Shown piece by piece: positions 57,255-64,000 of a DNA stretch of 64,000 nucleotides. The notes under the pieces are model-generated. The model saw only the letters and a program-made list of their open reading frames with translations, was not told where the DNA came from and made no database searches. Each line of letters opens with the position of its first letter. The stretch's first letter is position 1. Source of the stretch: Nevskia sp. (GTDB lineage: Bacteria > Pseudomonadota > Gammaproteobacteria > Nevskiales > Nevskiaceae); NCBI GenBank assembly GCA_021732745.1, contig JAKFUK010000004.1:62001-126000 (forward strand), written 5' to 3'. The translations under genes were made by a program, and so were the position numbers.

Positions 57255-58025
57255 TTAAGCGCCGTCCCCCAATACATACGTTTCGGCAAGTGCTTCAATT
57301 CCGCCATTTAAGCGGCGCGACTTATGTTCGTTAATCCAATTGCTGAATCCAGCAGCAACGCAGGTCACATCTTTGAGAGCAGGGAAGTGACCCTTCAGGC
57401 CCATCCCAATTACCATCCGCCGGACTTTCTCGAATGCGCAATCTGCAGTGGACGCATGATCGAGCGGAAAGGACTGAGCCGACTTTCCCTTGGATACGCT
57501 CTCTTCGAGCAAGGAGTCGAAATCGGGCCGATTCGTTTTACCTGCAAGAAGTTCTGCATCTTTGACATACTTGGTGATAGCTGGCTGCGCAGTTATAAGA
57601 TGTTGTACTAGAGGCGTCGAGGCCGTCCAGTCGCCAAGCAGCACTACAGGCCGCTGAAGCAGAAGGCAGAAGATCACCTCCGACTGCGTGCCTGCGCCGC
57701 CCGGGAGGGCTATAGCTCCATCGCATAAGTAGGCCTCAAGGAAGTTTCTCGCGTTGCCAAGTCCGGTGTCGAAAGAGAATCCGGCGGCCTTACGGGGTCT
57801 TACTTCGAATCCATTACCCTGACCGATGCCGAGCCAAGGGTTTCCGCCGGCAGCCGCAGCTGCTGCGAATTTGATCTTTGTTGCCGCTGGCACACCGCCC
57901 TCCTGTGCGGCAGTCGCGCCACACAGCACAATGTCATTTTCCGCAATACGCCTACTCACATCTGCCGCGAGGTCCAACACGTCCCGCGGAACATTGCTCG
58001 ACCCCCCAAAGACCCCGATTATCAT
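57255..58025 (-). CDS. LOG-family (SLOG superfamily) protein
   Basis: 256 residues. The Rossmann-like start MIIGVFGGSSNVPRDVLDLA, a Gly-rich nucleotide site (VLCGATAAQEGGVP) and IALPGGAGTQSEVIFCLLLQRPVVLLGDW carry the PGGxGTxxE motif of LOG/DprA-type proteins near residue 108. LOG enzymes release free cytokinin-type bases from nucleotides; other SLOG members sense nucleotide signals in conflict systems. With the neighbouring secreted proteins, either a nucleotide hydrolase or a sensor is possible. Confidence 0.75.
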   Translation of the reverse strand: MIIGVFGGSSNVPRDVLDLAADVSRRIAENDIVLCGATAAQEGGVPAATKIKFAAAAAAGGNPWLGIGQGNGFEVRPRKAAGFSFDTGLGNARNFLEAYLCDGAIALPGGAGTQSEVIFCLLLQRPVVLLGDWTASTPLVQHLITAQPAITKYVKDAELLAGKTNRPDFDSLLEESVSKGKSAQSFPLDHASTADCAFEKVRRMVIGMGLKGHFPALKDVTCVAAGFSNWINEHKSRRLNGGIEALAETYVLGDGA

Positions 58026-58431
58026 CGATCCTTTTCCTTATGCAGTTTCATCCTCGTGGATTCAGCGACTAGCCGTTCGCAACCGACAAATTACGTGTAC
58101 TGCAGCCGCTCAGCGCTGGCAAAACGACGGCGACGCTTCAGTAATAGACCCTTCAAATCTAAAAAAGTCTGTCCCGCAAATCTGTTACGAGTCGCCGCGA
58201 ACCGGTAGGCGCGAAAGAGCTTTAGGCTGGAGCATTGACCAACCAACCACTGCAGTCAGGCGGCACAGAAATACCATACGGCGGGATCCTTTGCCTGCAA
58301 GGCGGCAAATTCCGATTAGCGGAACCGGCACATGCCGGATAGAAGGACATAAACGAAACATTGGCTGTCCCTGCTTCGTTTCGTGTACTTAAAGATGCGA
58401 AAGGAGTTCCCGACACGGCAATCATAATTTT
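58026..58431. other. Intergenic stretch, no supported gene
   Basis: About 400 bases separate the subtilisin gene from the LOG-family gene. Both strands show only short frames without ribosome-binding sites, and no clear terminator was found. Confidence 0.4.
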
Positions 58432-60534
58432 TCATTTACTTCGGGAACGGGCCGGTTTCTTCAGTTCGCGGTTCAAAGATGATGATGTCGGGGTGCCGAC
58501 GGTGCGGTTCGCATGATTGAACGACAGACTCAGAGCGAATGAAACCAGAGTACCGGAATCCGCAGCCACCTCGTCCCGAATCTGTAGAGTCCAGGTGCCC
58601 GCGCAGCTCTTGCCGGCAGCGCCCGCGAGGGCCGGTATGGTGGCCGCATCGTAGGTTTTCTTCAGGTTCTTGTTTGATCCGCCAGCCCGGTTGTGAAGGG
58701 TAACTGGGTGCATCCCGGAGCCTGTTGGCGGCTGCAGGGTAATGATCAAGTCACCTATGTACGTGTGTTCGAGGTCCACGGCGACGGACAGCGCATCGAC
58801 CGGCGTGGTTTCGGGAACCGTCAGTGTGAACGACACGGTTTGCAGGTCCGGGATCTCGGTGTCGAATATTCGGCTAACGGTCACGGCGCTTCGCGGCTGC
58901 GGCTTCGCCAAGGTGACGGCAGTAAGCGCGTTCAGCCGTCCGAAGCCGTATTTCGGACTCTTCCCGGTAGCGGGATCGTAGTTGCCACGCTGCGGATCGA
59001 TTCTGTCGCAGGCCCACTTGAGCAGGTCCTTTACTTCATGCCACTTCAAGCTTGGGTTAACAGCCAGCATCAAGGCGGCAACTCCAGCGGCCCCAGGGCA
59101 CGCGCTCGAAGTACCACCGAAGCTATTCGTGAAGTACCCGTCAGCATCCCCTTCGAAGCTACTACCCAAATTGTAGCCGTTGCGGCCGACCCGGTCGGTA
59201 GTCCAGATGCCTGGCGTGAGTGGCACCGAGTGATTGAAGGGCAGGTGCCCCATGTCGTTACTTGGGAACGCGCACCACACCGCCGCTCCGAAATCGCTAT
59301 ACACACTCCGCGTGCCGCGGTCGTTGCACGCCGCCACCGCGATCACGTTTGCGTAACTGGCATACCCATCATTTTCCACCGCTTCATTGCCGTTTCCAGC
59401 AGCGAACAGGACCACGCATCCTTTGCCACCACGCCCGTTCGCCAGTACGTAATCAATGGCGAGCCGCGTGCTGGGCGGAAGCTGGACGACCTGATTGTGT
59501 ACCGGGTCGTTCGGGTCCCACCACCGGCCGTCCTTCGGCCCCCAGCTGCATGAGACGATGTCAGCCCCATTGTCGGCTGCCCATATGAAGGCCTCAGCCT
59601 CGCGCTGCGAGCCAAGCCCCGACGAAAGGCGAATGGGAAGCAGCCGCGCCTTCGGGGCAACGCCAATTGCGCCGAGGGCTCCATTGCCGCACGCCACCCC
59701 GGCACAAGCCGTGCCGTGGTTCTCGCCGTTGTCGGGGCCGGTTCCGAACAAGTCCTTCGGCCGCGGATCGTCTATTTGAAGCGTGGCGTCCCTCGGGGCG
59801 ACCACCTTCCCCGGACCGGCGAACTCCGGATGATCGATGTCGACGCCGTCGTCGATGACCGCGATTATCACACCCTCGCCGCGCGTGACTTCGTGCGCGG
59901 CTTCGATGTTCACGTGTGCGTCTACGACCACACCGTTGATGGTCGTCTTCTTGAGGTGCCATTGCTGCGGGAAAACCGCCTTCCTTGCCCGAGGTCGAAT
60001 CAGTTCCGGGTGGCAATACTCCACGTCATTCCTCTCGAGCAGGGCAGCGGCAATATTGAACACGGACTGTCCGGAGCCCTCTGGCGTAGCGACAAAGTAA
60101 GCATTGGTGGCATACGTCACTTGGTTTTTGATGGTCAGCCCAACACCGCGAAGGGTGACGGCACAGTCGTCGGGGTCAGCCGTATCCACGAACTTGACGA
60201 ATATGTTCTCTGTATAAAGAACCGGCTCTTGTGTTGCAGGATCGACGAGCACGCCACCGACGAACCGTACGTCTGCCGATGTCCGAAGGGCAGACTTGCG
60301 GTCGTCCAGCGAAACGGAATTGGGGCCGACCGGGACGCGATAAACCTCGACGCCGGCTTCTGGGTAGGCAGCGACCAACACGCCGTCGTCCAGTTCGGAC
60401 GAAAGTGGAGATGGCACTGAGCCGGTAGACCGCGTAATGGACCGCCCGCTACGAGTACGGACAGCAACGAGGTCGCGACTCAGTTCGAGTTCAAATCCCA
60501 ACTCACCCTTTTTTCCGTAGTACACCGTCGGCAT
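58432..60534 (-). CDS. S8 subtilisin-like serine protease with C-terminal P domain
   Basis: 700 residues, start at ATG 60534 with GGGAGAG upstream. After a 200-residue N-terminal part (propeptide-like, no evident signal peptide) come the catalytic aspartate in IAVIDDGVDIDHPEF (about 223), histidine in ENHGTACAGVACG (about 270), oxyanion asparagine in AAGNGNEAV and serine in GGTSSACPGAAGVAAL (about 473). Residues 570-690 form a proprotein-convertase P/homoB domain (LSVAVDLEHTYIGDLIITLQPP). The gene follows the TcA-like gene in the same direction with 187 bases between, so it may process that toxin or its neighbours. Confidence 0.9.
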   Translation of the reverse strand: MPTVYYGKKGELGFELELSRDLVAVRTRSGRSITRSTGSVPSPLSSELDDGVLVAAYPEAGVEVYRVPVGPNSVSLDDRKSALRTSADVRFVGGVLVDPATQEPVLYTENIFVKFVDTADPDDCAVTLRGVGLTIKNQVTYATNAYFVATPEGSGQSVFNIAAALLERNDVEYCHPELIRPRARKAVFPQQWHLKKTTINGVVVDAHVNIEAAHEVTRGEGVIIAVIDDGVDIDHPEFAGPGKVVAPRDATLQIDDPRPKDLFGTGPDNGENHGTACAGVACGNGALGAIGVAPKARLLPIRLSSGLGSQREAEAFIWAADNGADIVSCSWGPKDGRWWDPNDPVHNQVVQLPPSTRLAIDYVLANGRGGKGCVVLFAAGNGNEAVENDGYASYANVIAVAACNDRGTRSVYSDFGAAVWCAFPSNDMGHLPFNHSVPLTPGIWTTDRVGRNGYNLGSSFEGDADGYFTNSFGGTSSACPGAAGVAALMLAVNPSLKWHEVKDLLKWACDRIDPQRGNYDPATGKSPKYGFGRLNALTAVTLAKPQPRSAVTVSRIFDTEIPDLQTVSFTLTVPETTPVDALSVAVDLEHTYIGDLIITLQPPTGSGMHPVTLHNRAGGSNKNLKKTYDAATIPALAGAAGKSCAGTWTLQIRDEVAADSGTLVSFALSLSFNHANRTVGTPTSSSLNRELKKPARSRSK

Positions 60535-60721
60535 TGCATTCTCTCCCTAGTTATCGTTGTCCACTGGCCAACACTCGAAGCAACGACTACTGACTGCAAA
60601 CAAGCCAGTTTGAAACCTTGAACTCGCCGCCGGTCTTGCCAATAGCGGCTCACAATCCTCACCGCCACCGATTGGTTTCACACATAGTGAAGGTGACATG
60701 ACCCACAAGCAGCAACGACGA

Positions 60722-63700
60722 CTATGTCGCCAGCGTTGCGACGAAGCAGATCACGATGTCTCGGAGCTCGTCCACTCCGTCAACCTCCAACGCGAGTGTC
60801 GATCCATCAAACGGAAAGGGGGGCTTCCCTTGAGGTTTCAGGTCAATGTCGGCACTCCATGATGTCGGGATCGGGTTGTCATCGTACGGCATACACCTCG
60901 CCTCAATTCCGCCAAGACGGACAACGACGGTGCCGTTGGAACTACCGATTACTGCGACTGTGAACTTACCCGTGGGCACAACAGGTTGCCCCATCCATCG
61001 TGCCAATTCACTCGGCAAGGTCAGGTCGATCCTACGTGTCGGCTTTTTGCGTGCGAGCAGTGTGAACTGCTCGGAAAGGTCATTTCTCAGACTCGTATAT
61101 GCCCAGAGCGGTCCAGTAGCAGCGCTGGCATCGCGCAGCCTCGTGCCGAGCTCGTCTTCCGCTGCTTCGACGTTGTCCCCTGGTTCTGATATATAGCGAA
61201 TGTGAAGAATGACGTCACTGATAGTTGCATAATCAAATTGACGGACCTTGGCAGGCAGTCTCAATTCCCACTCGCTGTCCACTGCCCCCGAACCTTCAAA
61301 GGGAAGGTAGCGCTCGTCCCGCAGGTTGAGCTCCCAAAGACCTGTGTCATTGCTGCCGGAACTCGTGAATATCGCTTCGGCAGGACCATGCACCTTCTCC
61401 GGCTCCTTGGCGCCCCTCTTCTTGATCGAACTGCTCAACAAGCTCAACTTGCAAGAGACCCCAGCATACGGGCTTGTAACGCAGGGCAATGACAATGCGA
61501 CTGACTTGATGCGACGACCGACATGTCCCGGGTGATCCAGCTCGAACAGCACCTCGGGGATCTTGAATCTGCATTTGCCTGTTGCCCGAAGCTCGATCAG
61601 CCGGGCCGGGTGCAGTACCGCGAGTGACACGTGCTTTGTCAGCTCCGGGATCCGCTGGTTGCGCTTGATATGCTCGGCCTCAAGCCGCTTCAGGTCATGA
61701 ATCAGGCCGGTTGCGGCAAGAAGGCCTTTGCGGAGGCCGTTCCAGTGGTCTGAGCGTACAACCTTGACGCCAGACTGTGATACGGGCAACTCACGATTGA
61801 GGCAATCTTCTGCGCTCCGCGCGTAGTCGGAGGCAAGTTGGTAGGTCTTGTAGTAGACCGCCGAAACCTGGCGCACCATCCAGTCGTACAGGCCACTGCT
61901 TGTGAATTTCGACGTCAGAAAGGTGTCAGTTGCCTCCGCACTTTCAATTGAACGTTCAAGGTTACGCTTCTCAGTCAAAGCAATCGTCAATCGGATCTCG
62001 GCGGCAATGCGCTGCTTATCAAGACTGAGTAACTCCCCAGATGCCGTGTCGCGCTGAAGTTGCCAGTCCTCCAGCCTCCGTTCGTAACTCGCCAATGTCG
62101 CGGTGATACCCGCGGCCGTCTGGTCCTTGTCGCCCTCAACCGCCAGTTTGTCTGCAAAGAAGTTCTGCGAATTCGCGAACAGTTCTCCGCTGATAGTGAA
62201 GGCGTTGTGTGGGGATCCGAATGCACCATTGACACCTAGCGTAAATCGAGGGAGCGTTGAAGCAATTGCTGCGGCCGACTTCATCGCAGCCACACGCGTC
62301 CTGACCATCAACCCGCTACGAATCCCTTCGATCGACTCAAGCTCCTTGGGTGACGTCCCCTTTGCGATCCGCTCCAAGTACCACGACTGCCGCGTCTGGA
62401 TGTTCGCGATCTGTACCGTGATCGCCTCGAGCTGCGTCGTTGCTTCCTTGATCTGCTCGTCCCGGATATCCATGTTGAGGCGCGTCGCCTGGAGATCGAG
62501 GCGAGATCGGAGCAATGACAGCTCCTCGGCATCTCGCTTCTCCAACGCCTGAAGCAGCTCCGACCCCAAGGTCCTGAGTTCGACAGCAACTTCATTGGCC
62601 TTCTGCAGCATGACCGAGAATCGGTAATGAGACCTCGGCTGATTCAAGCCCGCCATGATCTGGTCGAACGACAGGCCGGCCGCACCGGCACGGGCAAGGA
62701 GCGCAGGGTCGATGGGCGGGGCAAACAGCGATGGGATCCGGAACACGCCGTCGATGTTCAGGCAGTTTCTGACCTTGTAGAGCCTGTCCGCAACCCTGTC
62801 CCACAAATCAAAAAGCTTCTCATTCGGCGGAATACAGAAGTACTCGTTGTAGAAATTCAGGTGTGGCGAGTCTGGCTCCTCGTTCTCCTCGCACTCGGAG
62901 ATGTCACTGACTTCCCCAAGCAACTGATCGAGATACGCACTGAGTTCGTCGTCACGTTGGTCGATGAGCTGCTGGAGTTGCAAGTAGTTTTGCGCTCCAG
63001 ATGCAGCTGCAGAGCCTCGGTCACACATGGTGATATCGTTTCGTGGACGTCGCCCCAACAACCTCGCTGCAAGTACGTACAACTGCGATGCAGCAGTGAT
63101 GTCCTCGCGAGTGTCGGATCGAAAACGCGCGTCACCCCAAGCAATGAGCACGTCGATGTATCGGTAAACAACAGCCTTCTGGAACGCAGTCCAGCGACCA
63201 CGTGCGACTTGGAACGGAAGGTTCGGCTTCCTCCGCCAAGCCATGATCGAATCGACGAGGTCTTGCAGTGCCGAGGTCTGGACTTGTTTGCCCCACTTCT
63301 TTGGATCCAGAAGTACCTCGACCAGGTGTCCCTTGTAGCTTTCCTCCATGCCGGTGCGAAATGGCCTCATCTTCCAGAACTGTCGACGAACCCCGTCGGC
63401 ATCGGTGCTCGTCCCTTCGTCCACGCCGATGGGGTCAAAGATGTAGTGGAACCAGCGCATCGAATCTTCGAATTTCGCCTCACTTGCAAACTTGAGTGCG
63501 ATCATCAATGGCGCGTGGTAAAAGACCTCCCAGTTGTAGCTGGCATAGGCGTCGTATGTATCATCATAGGCGAGCGCGTAACAGCCGAATCGTTCAATGG
63601 CTGACGTGCTGAGTCTGGTGCTTGTCCGGCCTCGGTAGACGGTTTCACGCTTCGTCTGCTGAAGCTTGCCGTTGAAGACTGTCGCGACGCCTCTTGCCTC

Positions 63701-64000
63701 CACGCGATTCACCAGTTCGCAGGCCATCGGGTGATGAGTTCGAGCGGCCATTTCAAACGGGGGCAATGAACTGCCATCGTTGGGGCTGTAGCTCGAAACG
63801 GCTGCCAGTAGATCGGCCAGAGCACCGACGCTGGTCAGCGGTGCAGCTTTCGACAGCGCAGCAAGTACTTCCTTGGCCCACGCGGCCTTGTTGGCATTGG
63901 GACGCCAGACTTTTTCCTGTACCTCTTCCGTCAGAAGCGCGTCGCGCAACGCAGCCATGCTCCTCGAGATGTGTCGCGCATTGACCCGCGTGCTACCGGC
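60722..64000 (-). CDS. TcA-type (Tc toxin) protein, C-terminal part only
   Basis: The frame is open to the window edge, so ATG 63958 is probably internal. About 1092 residues are visible. SYNWEVFYHAPLMIALKF and FEDSMRWFHYIFDP are typical of TcA. QPRSHYRFSVMLQKANEVAVELRTLG starts the helical channel, with a coiled hairpin to about residue 650. YYKTYQLASDYARSAEDCLNREL and LDHPGHVGRRIKSVALSLPCVTSPYAGV mark the TcB-binding region near the end. TcA forms the pentameric injection channel of Tc toxins. No TcB/TcC gene lies downstream; a subtilisin gene does. Confidence 0.88.
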   Translation of the reverse strand, partial: AGSTRVNARHISRSMAALRDALLTEEVQEKVWRPNANKAAWAKEVLAALSKAAPLTSVGALADLLAAVSSYSPNDGSSLPPFEMAARTHHPMACELVNRVEARGVATVFNGKLQQTKRETVYRGRTSTRLSTSAIERFGCYALAYDDTYDAYASYNWEVFYHAPLMIALKFASEAKFEDSMRWFHYIFDPIGVDEGTSTDADGVRRQFWKMRPFRTGMEESYKGHLVEVLLDPKKWGKQVQTSALQDLVDSIMAWRRKPNLPFQVARGRWTAFQKAVVYRYIDVLIAWGDARFRSDTREDITAASQLYVLAARLLGRRPRNDITMCDRGSAAASGAQNYLQLQQLIDQRDDELSAYLDQLLGEVSDISECEENEEPDSPHLNFYNEYFCIPPNEKLFDLWDRVADRLYKVRNCLNIDGVFRIPSLFAPPIDPALLARAGAAGLSFDQIMAGLNQPRSHYRFSVMLQKANEVAVELRTLGSELLQALEKRDAEELSLLRSRLDLQATRLNMDIRDEQIKEATTQLEAITVQIANIQTRQSWYLERIAKGTSPKELESIEGIRSGLMVRTRVAAMKSAAAIASTLPRFTLGVNGAFGSPHNAFTISGELFANSQNFFADKLAVEGDKDQTAAGITATLASYERRLEDWQLQRDTASGELLSLDKQRIAAEIRLTIALTEKRNLERSIESAEATDTFLTSKFTSSGLYDWMVRQVSAVYYKTYQLASDYARSAEDCLNRELPVSQSGVKVVRSDHWNGLRKGLLAATGLIHDLKRLEAEHIKRNQRIPELTKHVSLAVLHPARLIELRATGKCRFKIPEVLFELDHPGHVGRRIKSVALSLPCVTSPYAGVSCKLSLLSSSIKKRGAKEPEKVHGPAEAIFTSSGSNDTGLWELNLRDERYLPFEGSGAVDSEWELRLPAKVRQFDYATISDVILHIRYISEPGDNVEAAEDELGTRLRDASAATGPLWAYTSLRNDLSEQFTLLARKKPTRRIDLTLPSELARWMGQPVVPTGKFTVAVIGSSNGTVVVRLGGIEARCMPYDDNPIPTSWSADIDLKPQGKPPFPFDGSTLALEVDGVDELRDIVICFVATLAT

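Noticed and set aside
56987..57307. 106-codon frame after the LOG-family gene
   Set aside because: It overlaps the LOG gene by about 50 bases, has no Shine-Dalgarno and no recognised domain; kept only as a note on the intergenic region.

Overview
The window is high-GC proteobacterial chromosome, most likely a gammaproteobacterium near the Nevskiales/Xanthomonadales. The reasons are an LPS-core gene set (waaC, waaE-like, lpxL-like, waaA), a complete aerobic phenylacetate cluster, and dense GTAG-type REP palindromes with long dispersed repeats whose style is familiar from Xanthomonadales. The lineage is an inference.

Region 1 (1-20.5 kb) is core-like. It carries lipid A/LPS inner-core genes (357-4520), a RelE/ParE toxin-antitoxin pair, a GFA protein, an MFS transporter, RarD, a class I-type HMG-CoA reductase, a FitA-type antitoxin with a beheaded toxin, a diguanylate cyclase and a TorF-type porin. 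All four members of the ligase-associated DNA repair set occur here, scattered instead of in one operon: MBL exonuclease 4666, ATP-dependent ligase 6768, Lhr-like helicase 10717 and PdeM phosphoesterase 19736. Between 14.8 and 15.6 kb lies a lower-GC insert with its own promoter, strong hairpins, a 35-codon ORF with a perfect Shine-Dalgarno and a terminator. Two long inverted repeats flank the diguanylate cyclase.

Region 2 (20.6-34.5 kb) is the phenylacetyl-CoA catabolic cluster, read leftward as paaA-B-C-D-E-F-Z-G-H-I-K-J, with paaX divergent. It covers CoA ligation (PaaK), epoxidation (PaaABCDE), isomerisation (PaaG), ring opening and oxidation (PaaZ) and beta-oxidation (PaaF, PaaH, PaaJ), with PaaI thioesterase as rescue. 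Repeats have inserted at several operon junctions.

Region 3 (34.5-64 kb) is accessory. A self-regulating Fic protein and tRNA-Arg(CCG) precede an integrated element (XRE regulator, excisionase, tyrosine integrase, OB/HD-like protein, KfrA-like protein). Then come an ABC three-component conflict system with an extra membrane protein, a winged-helix regulator, a SRAP gene cut by an IS3-family element, and a two-gene operon encoding a 1981-residue AAA/STAND-like ATPase and a 373-residue partner, which I cannot assign to a named system. This operon lies between inverted IS3-family sequences. Further right are a low-GC PD-(D/E)XK-like protein, secreted/lipoprotein genes, a LOG-family protein, a subtilisin with P-domain, and the C-terminal part of a TcA (Tc toxin) homologue that runs off the window.

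The best candidates for undescribed biology are the giant ATPase operon, the ABC-3C operon with a shared Gly/Asn repeat motif, the subtilisin-TcA pair and the structured RNA/small ORF unit at 15.2 kb.
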